DNA of 64,000 nt from Actinomycetaceae bacterium (GTDB lineage: Bacteria; Actinomycetota; Actinomycetes; Actinomycetales; Actinomycetaceae), in the NCBI GenBank assembly GCA_030530685.1, contig JAUMUM010000001.1, positions 62,001 to 126,000 of the forward strand, given 5' to 3'. Below the pieces are notes generated by a model, which was not told the origin of the DNA, ran no database searches, and was given only the letters and a program-made list of their open reading frames with translations. Shown here piece after piece: positions 17,922-26,401 of the stretch (position 1 is its first letter; every line of letters begins with the position of its first letter). The position numbers and the translations under genes were made by a program.

Positions 17922-17927
17922 ATGGTA
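17922..17927 (-). promoter_or_regulatory. Putative -10 box of the leu leader transcript
   Basis: TACCAT, seven bases, ATG of the leader peptide. A second option is TATGTT seven bases before the internal ATG at 17902. Neither has a convincing -35. Confidence 0.35.
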
Positions 17928-18056
17928 ATGGCAATGTCACCCGCGCGGCGACATGACCGCACTGCGGAAGCTCGCACCTGCCATCCCGGTGGCCGTCGTC
18001 AGCGGTCTGGCCGACGGCGGCCCGCCCGGACCGGGCACCAGCAAGCGACCTCCACG

Positions 18057-19757
18057 TCAGTGAGGAATCTCCAAATCCGTGGGCTGCTGGCCGGCCGCCA
18101 ACTGCACGCTCTGCAGAGCGCGCCCCAGCTCGGCGGCACTGGCGTGACGATCGGCCGGATCGTGGGCCATGCCCTTGCGCAGGACGTCGACGAGCAGCTC
18201 GAAGCCCGCGTCGTCGGAGGGCCCATCGGAGCCCGGCAGGGTGGGCACGTCGCTGGCCAGAACGCGCTCGATGTACTCGCGGCGCGTGAACTGCTCGTCG
18301 CTCGCGTAGGGTGCCCTCCCGGCGACGGCCGTGTAAACGGTGGCCGCCAGGGAGTAGACGTCGGCGGCCTGCCCGGAGGGGCGGTTGGCCAGCACCTCCG
18401 GGGCGGCCCACGGCAGCGAGGCACCAACGACGTCCTGGTTCGAGGCATTCAGCAGGGTCGCGATGCCGAAATCGCCCAGGACGGGGCGCCCGAACTCCGA
18501 GTAGAGCACGTTTGCGGGCTTGAGGTCGTAGTGGAGGATGCCCATGACGTGGGCCGTGTGCACCGCACCGGCCACCTGGATGCCCATGCGCAGTGCCTCG
18601 GCGACGGGCAGCGGCCCGTTGGCCAGGCGTTCGGCCAGCGAAGGCATCGGGCAGTACTGCATGACGACGTACGGCTGGCCGGAGTCGGAGACGTTGGCGT
18701 CGTGGATCGTCACCACCGAGGGGTGGCTCGAAAGCTGGGCCATGAGGTCGACCTCGTCGCGGAACTGCGAGACTGCCCCGGCGCCCTTGGCGGCCTTGGA
18801 CAGGACCTTGATGGCCACGAGGCGCTTGGGAAGCTGCTCCTCGTAGAGGTAGACGTCGGAAAAGCCGCCCGAGCCGAGGTAGGAGATGAAGTGGAAGTCG
18901 TCGAGCTTGGGCGGGGCGAAATGCGAGCGTCGAGGAGCCGACGTACGCGAGGCGTAGTCGATGCCGAGGGCCTGCAGCCCGTGGGAGCCCGGCACCTGGC
19001 TGTCGGGAATGTCCGGGCCGTCGTCGACGTCGATCTCGGCCATGAGGGTCGGGGGCGAGGCCAGGGAGTTGGCCGTCCGTTCGCTCAGGACATCGACGAC
19101 GATGGCGGCTTGCGCGGACGAGGCCACCCTGCTCGACCGGGCGATAATCGTCGAGGCAGCCCGCTCGGCTCGCTTGAACTCGTGGAGCCCCGACATCAGA
19201 TTCTCGCGGACGGCCTGGGTGGCGATGATGAAGCGCTGCCCCACCTCCATGGGAACCTTCCACAGGTTGCCGGGAATGTCGTAACCGATATCGTCGGCCT
19301 GCGGCAGAAGCGACAGCTCCCCCTCGTCAGAGGCCGACACGATCTCCATGCCACCCGAGGCCAGGGCTATCCACGCGGCCTCGTCTTCAACCCTGGCCGC
19401 GACCAGGCCGGCGATCCTCATGTCTTCGACGGAGTCGAGCGGGCTGGAGCGCAGGATGGTCGCCTCGGCGACGCGCCGGGAGATGCCTCGGGTGATGTCA
19501 CGCCACAGGTTGCGCACGTGCTCGATCCGCGGGCCCGAAGGATGCGCCGCCTGAAGCGCGGCGAAGGCGTCAATGACCATCCAGGAGACCTCCCGGGAAA
19601 GCGGCACGTCGATCCGCGGGTCGGTCACGAGGAATACGGGCATCTGGGCGACGAAGCCCTCGTTCGTGGCGGCGGCGTCACCGGACGCAGCGCTGCCCCA
19701 GCGGACGACCGCATCCCCCCAGGCTCTCGAATTGGCCGAGGCATCCATGCGTGCCAC
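18057..19757 (-). CDS. Ser/Thr kinase fused to a degenerate PP2C-like domain
   Basis: 566-residue cytosolic protein in two halves. Residues 285-545 are a Hanks-type kinase: G-loop GSGGFSDV, VAIK Lys317, HYDLKPAN (409-416; the usual HRD Arg is Tyr), DFG 429-431 and APE near 453. It should phosphorylate Ser/Thr. Residues about 28-225 line up by eye with the neighbouring PP2C phosphatase (TNEGFVAQMPVFLVTD for RNED...IAVADGMGG; MRIAGLVAARVEDEAAWIALASGG for the HIGDSR strand; VGQRFIIATQAVRENL for GDVVLVCSDGLSDQL), but every metal-binding Asp site is altered. I infer a pseudophosphatase domain. No membrane segment or PASTA repeats are present. It is last in a PP2C-FHA-kinase operon, two bases after the FHA gene. 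Confidence 0.85.
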   Translation of the reverse strand: MARMDASANSRAWGDAVVRWGSAASGDAAATNEGFVAQMPVFLVTDPRIDVPLSREVSWMVIDAFAALQAAHPSGPRIEHVRNLWRDITRGISRRVAEATILRSSPLDSVEDMRIAGLVAARVEDEAAWIALASGGMEIVSASDEGELSLLPQADDIGYDIPGNLWKVPMEVGQRFIIATQAVRENLMSGLHEFKRAERAASTIIARSSRVASSAQAAIVVDVLSERTANSLASPPTLMAEIDVDDGPDIPDSQVPGSHGLQALGIDYASRTSAPRRSHFAPPKLDDFHFISYLGSGGFSDVYLYEEQLPKRLVAIKVLSKAAKGAGAVSQFRDEVDLMAQLSSHPSVVTIHDANVSDSGQPYVVMQYCPMPSLAERLANGPLPVAEALRMGIQVAGAVHTAHVMGILHYDLKPANVLYSEFGRPVLGDFGIATLLNASNQDVVGASLPWAAPEVLANRPSGQAADVYSLAATVYTAVAGRAPYASDEQFTRREYIERVLASDVPTLPGSDGPSDDAGFELLVDVLRKGMAHDPADRHASAAELGRALQSVQLAAGQQPTDLEIPH

Positions 19758-19759
19758 CC

Positions 19760-20470
19760 CTAGCTGGGATCGTCGTACGAGGCGGGATCGGCCAGGCGAT
19801 AGAGCATATCCGAGGTGACGAGTCGGGTCGCCACGGCATGCTCGACCAGGCGCGCCCTCCGGTTGACGGCCAGCTTCTCCGGGCCGCCGTGAAGGCCCCG
19901 CACACCGTAGCGCGTCAGGCGCTCGCAGACGTGGTCGAGTTTCCTATTGAAGCGGGTGATGGGCCACCCGAGGCGGTCGGCGGCGTTCTGGGACGACGGG
20001 ATCGAGGATGTCGTCCCCCGCCCCGTGAGGACCGGCTCGGACAGGGCCAGCACGAGCAGCAGCTGGGAGTTTGTCAGCTCGACGGGGCCGATGGTCGTCT
20101 CCCCCGACTCGGTTGTCTCCGAGACAGCCGACGGCAGGTAGGACGGCTGGTCGTTGACCAGGCGCATTTCGTAGGTCGTCCGCCCGGCCGTGAATAGGAG
20201 CGTCGTGTCGGCGTACACGAGGGGTAGGCGCGCACCGGGCTGGAGGTAGGCCTGCGTGACGCCGGCGGCGTCCGCCAGGGTGGCTGGCAGCCTGGCACCG
20301 ATGTTCTCAATCCACCACATGTCGTCGACGTGGGAGATGACGAGAAAACGCCGGTGCAGGTACTGGTTGTCGTCGAGTTCCAACGGTCCCTCGCGTCCAA
20401 TCAGAAAAGGCTCGCCCGGGTCGATGTGAAACCATTCTCCACAGAACTCGAGTGAAAGGCTCATCCTCAT
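19760..20470 (-). CDS. FHA-like protein with C-terminal winged-helix-like region
   Basis: 236-residue protein. The first 105 residues resemble a forkhead-associated domain: FLIGREGPLEL (Gly-Arg of the phosphothreonine loop at residues 25-26), then YLHRRFLVISHVDDMWWIENIG. The usual Ser of the SxxH motif is missing, so phosphopeptide binding is uncertain. The C-terminal part (LGWPITRFNRKLDHVCERL...RGLHGGPEKLAVNRRARLVEHAV) looks like a winged helix and may contact DNA or the kinase. It overlaps the PP2C stop as ATGA and is followed after two bases by the kinase. A likely job is to link kinase/phosphatase state to a partner, but this is inference. Confidence 0.7.
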   Translation of the reverse strand: MRMSLSLEFCGEWFHIDPGEPFLIGREGPLELDDNQYLHRRFLVISHVDDMWWIENIGARLPATLADAAGVTQAYLQPGARLPLVYADTTLLFTAGRTTYEMRLVNDQPSYLPSAVSETTESGETTIGPVELTNSQLLLVLALSEPVLTGRGTTSSIPSSQNAADRLGWPITRFNRKLDHVCERLTRYGVRGLHGGPEKLAVNRRARLVEHAVATRLVTSDMLYRLADPASYDDPS

Positions 20471-21225
20471 TCCCCTATCTTCATGAGTGCCACGGTGACG
20501 TTATCGCGTCCACCGTTGGTCAGTGCCACGTCACGCAGTGCAAAAGCGAGCGCATCAAGGCTGTCCTCCTGCGCCACTTCCACGATAACCGAAGCGATGG
20601 TCTTGTCGTCCAATTGGTCCGAAAGTCCGTCCGAACACACGAGCACGACGTCACCTTCTTCCGCTTCGAAGCTCGACGTGTCGACCGTGCAGGCACCGTA
20701 GGAGCCGATCGCCCGGGTGATGACGGAACGGCGCGGGTGGCAGCGCGCCTCCTCTTCCGTGATGTCGCCCTCGTCAATGAGTTCCTGGACAACGGAGTGA
20801 TCCTTCGTGATGCGCCGCAGCCGTTCATTGCGCCACAGGTAGACTCGGGAGTCGCCGATATGGAACGTGAGCCATTCGGATTCGTCCGAGCAGTAGATGA
20901 CGCCCGCCAGGGTCGTGCCCGCACCCGGTTGGGCGTTGACGCGAGTCTCCGTCGTTCCCTCTTCCACCTCCTCGACGAAGGAGACGATCGCCGATCGAGC
21001 CTCGTCGATGCTCCCCTGCAGCGAGGAGACCATGCTGGCCCGGTCAACGTCTTCCCAGGTGACCTTGGTGAGCGTGTCGATGACCGCTTGCGCCGCCCTG
21101 TCCCCGACGAAGTGCCCTCCCATGCCATCGGCGACGGCGATCATGGGCGGGTGAAGAAGGTATCGATCTTCGTTGCGGAACCGAATTCTTCCCGGATCGG
21201 TCACGCCCGCCACAGAAACTCGCAT
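20467..21225 (-). CDS. PP2C-family protein phosphatase
   Basis: 252-residue PPM-type Ser/Thr phosphatase. All metal-binding signatures are intact: RNED (Asp20), ADGMGGH (Asp33, Gly34), HIGDSRVYLW, CSDGLSDQL and GGRDNVTVAL. It lacks a membrane segment, unlike the PstP of cell-wall operons. It is first of the PP2C-FHA-kinase operon and presumably removes phosphates placed by the kinase at 18057-19757. The start at 21225 was chosen because a promoter with correct spacing ends six bases before it; an ATG at 21255 would add ten residues. Confidence 0.93.
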   Translation of the reverse strand: MRVSVAGVTDPGRIRFRNEDRYLLHPPMIAVADGMGGHFVGDRAAQAVIDTLTKVTWEDVDRASMVSSLQGSIDEARSAIVSFVEEVEEGTTETRVNAQPGAGTTLAGVIYCSDESEWLTFHIGDSRVYLWRNERLRRITKDHSVVQELIDEGDITEEEARCHPRRSVITRAIGSYGACTVDTSSFEAEEGDVVLVCSDGLSDQLDDKTIASVIVEVAQEDSLDALAFALRDVALTNGGRDNVTVALMKIGE

Positions 21226-21231
21226 GGTGTA

Positions 21232-21260
21232 AGAATACGGCAGCGGCCCCTTCATGCCAG
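21232..21260 (-). promoter_or_regulatory. Promoter of the PP2C-FHA-kinase operon
   Basis: -35 CTGGCA (21255-21260), 17-base spacer, -10 TATTCT (21232-21237), then six bases and the PP2C ATG. Each hexamer matches consensus at four positions. No ribosome binding site follows, so the operon mRNA is probably leaderless. Confidence 0.55.
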
Positions 21261-21264
21261 TGGC

Positions 21265-22797
21265 CTAGCGAAGAGAGGGGTACAATCCCCAATAGCCCAG
21301 CGAGAGGAAGAGCACGACCTGCCCCGTCGTGGCCGAGAGAATCGTCAGACGTGCCGGCCACGAAAAGCGCCCGGGCGTGCGCCACAGCGCGAATTGCGCG
21401 CGCACGAACAGCCACGCGGCCAGCAGGGCAACGAACTGGCAGGCCAACCACCCCGACTGCACGACGAAACTATTTCGCTGGTAGGAGGTGGCGTAGTAGG
21501 CCAGAAGGATGATGTAGGCGGTGAATGCGCAGCAGCCCGCGACGATTCCGAGGGAGGCGGCGTTGAGCGACGGGGCGCACCCGCGCAGATCGACGAGTCT
21601 GCGGCCGCGAATGCGCAGGCGGCCGAGCAGCGAGGCGAGCGCGGCGGCGCACACGAGCAGGGCCCCGGCCGCCAGGGTCACGAGCAGCGACATGCCCGAG
21701 GCGAACGCGGGCGCCGAAGCCACCGTCTCGGCCATGTAGGGCTGTGAGGGATTGGCGCCGGCGATGTGCGGCTCGGCGTGCGCCGTCGACGGCATGCCAT
21801 TGACCCAGTCGGACACGTCCTGCATCGGTTGCCTGAGGAGGTCATCGCCGATCTTCAACCCGTGGTCGGCGCCCTCGTAGTAGCGGACCGTGAAGGCCGA
21901 GTTCGACGCCTGCCTCAGGTCGTCGCGCAGGAGGAGCGGCCCCTGGATCACGGGCATCGACATGTCGTTCGTCCCGTAGACCATGAGGACGGGCATCGTC
22001 ATTTCCTGCTGGTATTCGGAGACGTCGAAGTCGATGTACTCGAAGGAGCCGTCATCGAAACGCTGGCCGACGAGCTTGGCGATGAGGTTGGTGATCTGCT
22101 TTGGCGCGCCGAGGTTGCGCAGGTACGTGTCGGCGGCCAGCGCCCCCTGCGTGCGGATCGGCAGCACAGGTGCCGAAACGAAGACGACGAAGGCGACCCT
22201 GCTGTCGCCGGCGGCCACGATGGGGCCGACATAGCACCCTTCCGACACCGTGTAGAGCCCCGTGAGCTTGGGGTCCACGCCGTCGATGCCGACGAGGAAG
22301 TCGAACGCGTCCTCGTAGTCCTTGGCGAGCTCCAGGTAGTCGCGGTGGGTGGTCGTGTAGTTATTCGTGCGCTTATCGGTGACGAGCGTGGCGACGCCGG
22401 TGGAGGCGATGAGGTCGGTCTCGTCTTCGAAGGACGTGTGGGAATCGGTTCCCGTTCCGTGGACGAACACCATCGCCGGGGCCAGCCCATCGAGCCCGAC
22501 CGGGGTCTTGAGGGTGGCGTGAACGGTGGTTCCGTCGCGCATGGGCACCTCGACCTGCCGGACCTCGACCTCGTACGTGCCCAGCGAGGCGGTCGGATTC
22601 GCGCCCTCAATCCGCGTGCTCTGGCTTTCCGGCACGAGCAGCGTGCGCATCGGCTGCGGGTCCCAGCCCGGCCCGGCCCAAGTGCCCCATATGCCCAGCA
22701 GGAGGATCATGGCGATGCACGAGACGAGGCGCGGGTGACGCAGGGAGAGCCGCCTTCCCGCGCGTCGGCCTTCCGAGCTGGAGTGGTCGGCCGACAT
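21265..22797 (-). CDS. Membrane-anchored alpha/beta hydrolase
   Basis: 510-residue protein. An N-terminal membrane anchor (VSCIAMILLLGIWGTW, about residues 27-42) precedes an alpha/beta hydrolase domain: oxyanion-side VFVHGTGTD, nucleophile elbow YTVSEGCY (first Gly of GxSxG replaced by Thr), Asp in YGTNDMSMP and His in EGADHGLK. The last 140 residues hold about four membrane segments separated by short loops. This is unlike secreted esterases, where the domain is simply tethered. The substrate is unknown. The ATG at 22797 overlaps the era stop (TGATG), so it is translated with era; the upstream in-frame extension is era coding DNA. Confidence 0.8.
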   Translation of the reverse strand: MSADHSSSEGRRAGRRLSLRHPRLVSCIAMILLLGIWGTWAGPGWDPQPMRTLLVPESQSTRIEGANPTASLGTYEVEVRQVEVPMRDGTTVHATLKTPVGLDGLAPAMVFVHGTGTDSHTSFEDETDLIASTGVATLVTDKRTNNYTTTHRDYLELAKDYEDAFDFLVGIDGVDPKLTGLYTVSEGCYVGPIVAAGDSRVAFVVFVSAPVLPIRTQGALAADTYLRNLGAPKQITNLIAKLVGQRFDDGSFEYIDFDVSEYQQEMTMPVLMVYGTNDMSMPVIQGPLLLRDDLRQASNSAFTVRYYEGADHGLKIGDDLLRQPMQDVSDWVNGMPSTAHAEPHIAGANPSQPYMAETVASAPAFASGMSLLVTLAAGALLVCAAALASLLGRLRIRGRRLVDLRGCAPSLNAASLGIVAGCCAFTAYIILLAYYATSYQRNSFVVQSGWLACQFVALLAAWLFVRAQFALWRTPGRFSWPARLTILSATTGQVVLFLSLGYWGLYPSLR

Positions 22798-23681
22798 CAG
22801 AAACCGAGCCGCCCCATTTTCTTCGGGTCGCGCTGCCACTGCTTGGTGACCTTGACGTGGAGGTTGAGGTCGACGCGCTGGCCGAGGAGCCGCTCGATGC
22901 TCCTGCGCGAGCGCCTGCGTATGCGCGCCAACTGAGAGCCGCGGTGGCCGATGATGATCCCCTTCTGGGAGTCGCGTTCGACGTGGAGGTTTGCGTGGAT
23001 CGTCGGCCCGTCGATCTCCTCGATCGTGATGGCAAGTGAATGCGGCAGTTCGTCGCGCAGATCTTCGAGGGCCGCCTCCCTGATGAGCTCGGCGATGAGG
23101 GTTTCCTCGGATTCGTCGGTGATGGCATCGCGCGGATAGAGCGGCGGGCTTTCGGGCATGCGGGCCACGAGGAGCCGCGAGAGGAGGCCGATGCCCTCGC
23201 CCTCGGTGGCGCTGACGGGCACGATCTCCTCGAAGTCGGCGAGCTTCGAGACGGCGAGCAGGTGGGACGCCAGGCGCGGGCGGCCGACCAGGTCGCACTT
23301 CGTGACCGCCGCGATAAGCTTGGCGCGGCCGGAGGCGAGGTCGAGGAGGAACCTGTCGCCGGGACCGATGTCGTCATTGGCGGGCAGGCACATGACGACG
23401 ACGTCGACGTCCGACAGCGAGTCGCGGACCATGTCGTTGAGGCGCTCGCCCAGCAGGGTGCGCGGCCGGTGCAGTCCCGGCGTGTCAACGAGCACGACCT
23501 GACCGTCGTCCGCGTTGACGATGGCGCGGATGACGCGCCTGGTCGTCTCCGGGCGACTCGAGGTGATGGCCACCTTGTGCCCGACCAGGGCATTGGTCAG
23601 CGTCGACTTGCCCGTGTTGGGGCGGCCGGCGATACAGGCGAATCCGGCCCTGAAGCCCTCGGGCCACCCGCCATCAATCAT
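22797..23681 (-). CDS. era: GTPase Era
   Basis: 294-residue Ras-like GTPase that binds the 3' end of 16S rRNA and helps assemble the 30S subunit. G1 GRPNTGKST, G3 DTPG and G4 TKCD are present, followed by a C-terminal KH domain with IIIGHRGSQLARI. It begins MIDGGWPEGFRAGFACIAG at 23681, overlapping the upstream stop by eight bases. The order ybeY-CBS protein-era is the usual actinobacterial one. Confidence 0.96.
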   Translation of the reverse strand: MIDGGWPEGFRAGFACIAGRPNTGKSTLTNALVGHKVAITSSRPETTRRVIRAIVNADDGQVVLVDTPGLHRPRTLLGERLNDMVRDSLSDVDVVVMCLPANDDIGPGDRFLLDLASGRAKLIAAVTKCDLVGRPRLASHLLAVSKLADFEEIVPVSATEGEGIGLLSRLLVARMPESPPLYPRDAITDESEETLIAELIREAALEDLRDELPHSLAITIEEIDGPTIHANLHVERDSQKGIIIGHRGSQLARIRRRSRRSIERLLGQRVDLNLHVKVTKQWQRDPKKMGRLGF

Positions 23682-24918
23682 CGTCGCCTCCCTCCTCGTG
23701 CCGTCTGGCAACAATGGTAGCCAGACGACGCCGCCTGCCGTGGAAGCGCTCCGCGGCCAGGTGGATTCCCTCCACGCTCGTTTCCGACCCCGCGATCGGC
23801 ACCCGCCCCAGGAGCTTGGCGAACAGGCCGCCAACGGTGTCGACATCGTCGTCCTCGAGCCTGATGCCGAACAGGTCACCGAACTCGCCGATCGGCAGCC
23901 GCGCCGGGACGCGATACGCACCCTCGCCGAGATCGTCAACCTCCGCGGTGGCGTGGTCGTGCTCGTCGGAGATCTCGCCCACGAGCTCCTCGACGATGTC
24001 CTCAATGGTGACGAGCCCCGCGATCCCGCCGTACTCGTCGACGACGAGCGCGATGTGCACCTGATCGGCCTGCATGTCGCGCATGAGGTCGTCGACCAGC
24101 TTCGTCTCGGGCACGAAGACGGGCTCGCGCATGACGTCGCTCACGCTCAGGGACGCGACATCGCCGTCCAGCTGGCTCCGGCGCAGGACGTCCTTGAGGT
24201 AGACGACGCCCAGCAGGTCGTCGACGGTCTGCCCGATGACGGGCACGCGCGAAAAGCCCGAACGCGTGAACAGCGACATCGCCTCGCGCAGACTCACATC
24301 GGCCTCGATGGAGACCATGTCGGTGCGCGGCACCATGACCTCGCGCACGAGCGTGTGATTGAGGTCGAAGACCGACTGGAGGAGCTCGCGGTCGTTCTCG
24401 TCGAGGACCTCCGACTGCGAGACTCGCTCGACCATGACGGCCAGTTGGCTTTCCTGCTCCTCGACGACCTCGGGATTCGATTCGCGCTCGCGCACGACGA
24501 GGGAGGCGAGCAGGGTCGCGACCCACAGCGGCCCGGACATGACCTTGATGACCGCCTCGGGCCTGCGCACGCCAACCCGGGTGGGCGAGACGAATGCGGC
24601 CACGACGAGCCCGACCAGGGCGACGATGACAACGGCCAGCATCACCTCCCACCACGTCGCGAGCAGCGCCGACAGCGCCAGGGTCGCGCACATCGTGGCC
24701 AGGCACGCGAAGACGATGCGCATGGCGACGAGGGCGAACGTGGCCGCCTGCCGGCGCGAGACAATGGCGACGATCCGCTCGCCGCCGGGCATGTCCGAGG
24801 CCTCGTCCACGGTGATGCGATCGAGGGCCGCGATGCCGCCGCCGCACAGCGCCCCTGCGGCGAAGAAGACGAGCGCGAAGAAGAAGAGGGCGGCTTCGGG
24901 TATGGCGGCAGCGCTCAT
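23674..24918 (-). CDS. CNNM/CorC-type hemolysin-family protein with CBS pair
   Basis: 414-residue membrane protein. It has an N-terminal CNNM-type region with about three to four membrane segments (ALFFFALVFFAAGALCGGG, then LALSALLATWWEVMLAVVIVA in part), the linker motif REVMVPRTDM, two CBS repeats (about residues 205-330) and a C-terminal CorC/HlyC domain. Members bind adenine nucleotides and are tied to Mg2+/Co2+ homeostasis; the hemolysin name is historical. It overlaps ybeY by ATGA and era by eight bases. Confidence 0.9.
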   Translation of the reverse strand: MSAAAIPEAALFFFALVFFAAGALCGGGIAALDRITVDEASDMPGGERIVAIVSRRQAATFALVAMRIVFACLATMCATLALSALLATWWEVMLAVVIVALVGLVVAAFVSPTRVGVRRPEAVIKVMSGPLWVATLLASLVVRERESNPEVVEEQESQLAVMVERVSQSEVLDENDRELLQSVFDLNHTLVREVMVPRTDMVSIEADVSLREAMSLFTRSGFSRVPVIGQTVDDLLGVVYLKDVLRRSQLDGDVASLSVSDVMREPVFVPETKLVDDLMRDMQADQVHIALVVDEYGGIAGLVTIEDIVEELVGEISDEHDHATAEVDDLGEGAYRVPARLPIGEFGDLFGIRLEDDDVDTVGGLFAKLLGRVPIAGSETSVEGIHLAAERFHGRRRRLATIVARRHEEGGDDD

Positions 24919-25409
24919 ATTTCCGTGGGCTCCGGCGCGGTGGCATCGTCGCGGTGCTGGGCGAGGAAGGTCAGCAGGAGCGTGCGCTGCAGGTCGAACA
25001 TTTCCTTGCGCTCGTCGGCCTCGGCGTGGTCGTAGCCGAGCAGGTGGAGGATGCCGTGGGTCACGAGCAGGAGCATCTCCTCGGCCGTCGAGTGGCCCGC
25101 CCGGTAGGCCTGGACGGCGGCAACCTGCGGGCAGACGACGATGTCGCCGAGCATGCCCGGGCGCGGTTCCTCCGTGGGCGGGGCCGGGCGCAGCTCGTCC
25201 ATGGGGAAGGAAAGGACGTCGGTAGGCCCGGGCAGGTCCATCCACTCGACGTGCAGGCGCTCGATGACGGCCTCGTCGACCAGCAAAATGTTGAGCTCCG
25301 CCTGGGGGTGGACGCGCATCTGGTCGAGCACGTAGGTGGCCAGCGCCGAGATCTCCGCCAGGTCGAGGGCCGGCGTGAAGCCCGACTCGTCCGCGATGTC
25401 AACGCTCAT
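24915..25409 (-). CDS. ybeY: Endoribonuclease YbeY
   Basis: 164-residue zinc endoribonuclease for 16S rRNA 3'-end maturation and ribosome quality control. The zinc site HGILHLLGYDH (three His) near residue 120 and the upstream TDVLSFPMDE are diagnostic. The ATG at 25409 lies inside the end of phoH (11-base overlap), so the two are coupled as in most bacteria. Confidence 0.95.
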   Translation of the reverse strand: MSVDIADESGFTPALDLAEISALATYVLDQMRVHPQAELNILLVDEAVIERLHVEWMDLPGPTDVLSFPMDELRPAPPTEEPRPGMLGDIVVCPQVAAVQAYRAGHSTAEEMLLLVTHGILHLLGYDHAEADERKEMFDLQRTLLLTFLAQHRDDATAPEPTEI

Positions 25410-26388
25410 GAGCGGCCGCCTTCTCGTGCTGAACCTCGTCCCACCTGGCGTAGGCGTCGATGATCTCGCTGACGATGCGGTGGCGCACGACGTCGCCCGA
25501 GCCCAGCTCGCAAAAGCGCATGCCCTCAATGCCGCGCAGGATGCGCCGGACGAGGAGCAGGCCCGAGGTGGTGCGCCCGGGCAGGTCGATCTGGGTGATG
25601 TCACCCGTGACGACCATCTTCGAGCCGAACCCCAGGCGGGTGAGGAACATCTTCATCTGCTCGGGCGTGGTGTTCTGGGCCTCGTCGAGCACGACGAAGG
25701 AGTCATTGAGCGTGCGCCCGCGCATGTAGGCCAGCGGGGCGACCTCGATCGTCCCGGCCGCCATGAGCTTGGGAACCGATTCCGGGTCGAGCATCTCGTA
25801 CATGGCGTCGTAGAGCGGCCGCAGGTAGGGGTCGATCTTGTCCGTCAGCGAGCCGGGCAGGAATCCCAGCGACTCGCCGGCCTCGACGGCGGGCCTGGTC
25901 AGGACGATCTTTGAGACCTGCCGGGTGTTGAGTGCGACGACCGCCTTGGCCATGGCCAGGTACGTCTTGCCCGTGCCGGCGGGCCCGATGCCGAAGGTGA
26001 CGGTGTTCTCGTCGATGGCGTCGACGTAGGCCTTCTGCCCGAGCGTCTTGGGGCGAATCGTCTTGCCGCGGGAGGACAGGATGTCGGCGTTCATGACGTC
26101 GGTGGGCCTGGCGATCCCGGTGCGCGACAGGGCGATGGCTCGCTGGACGGCCTCGACGGTCAGGGGCTGACCCGACTGAACGACGTCGACGAGTTCGCCC
26201 ACGAGTGCCTCGGCCACCGAAAGGCGCGGATCCTGGCCGGACAGCGAAATCCTGTGGTCGAGAACGTGTATGGTCACGGGGGCCAGACCCGTCTCGAGGG
26301 CGCGCAGGACCTCGTCCCTGTGGCCGAGGAGGTCGATCATCGAGACCTGGTCGGGAACCACGATCGTTCGCGTTGCTATCGTATTCAT
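25399..26388 (-). CDS. phoH: PhoH-family ATPase
   Basis: 329-residue PhoH-like protein (YbeZ type), an ATPase related to helicase domains that usually works with YbeY in RNA metabolism. Walker [12 protein letters not shown] is near residue 130 and Walker [12 protein letters not shown] near 232. Despite its name, it has no demonstrated role in phosphate sensing here. A TAGAAT hexamer sits seven bases before the ATG, so an internal promoter is possible. Confidence 0.94.
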   Translation of the reverse strand: MNTIATRTIVVPDQVSMIDLLGHRDEVLRALETGLAPVTIHVLDHRISLSGQDPRLSVAEALVGELVDVVQSGQPLTVEAVQRAIALSRTGIARPTDVMNADILSSRGKTIRPKTLGQKAYVDAIDENTVTFGIGPAGTGKTYLAMAKAVVALNTRQVSKIVLTRPAVEAGESLGFLPGSLTDKIDPYLRPLYDAMYEMLDPESVPKLMAAGTIEVAPLAYMRGRTLNDSFVVLDEAQNTTPEQMKMFLTRLGFGSKMVVTGDITQIDLPGRTTSGLLLVRRILRGIEGMRFCELGSGDVVRHRIVSEIIDAYARWDEVQHEKAAAHER

Positions 26389-26395
26389 CCCTGCG

Positions 26396-26401
26396 ATTCT
26401 A
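26396..26401 (-). promoter_or_regulatory. Putative -10 box of phoH
   Basis: TAGAAT with seven bases to the ATG at 26388. It overlaps the end of rsmE (stop at 26399). Confidence 0.4.
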
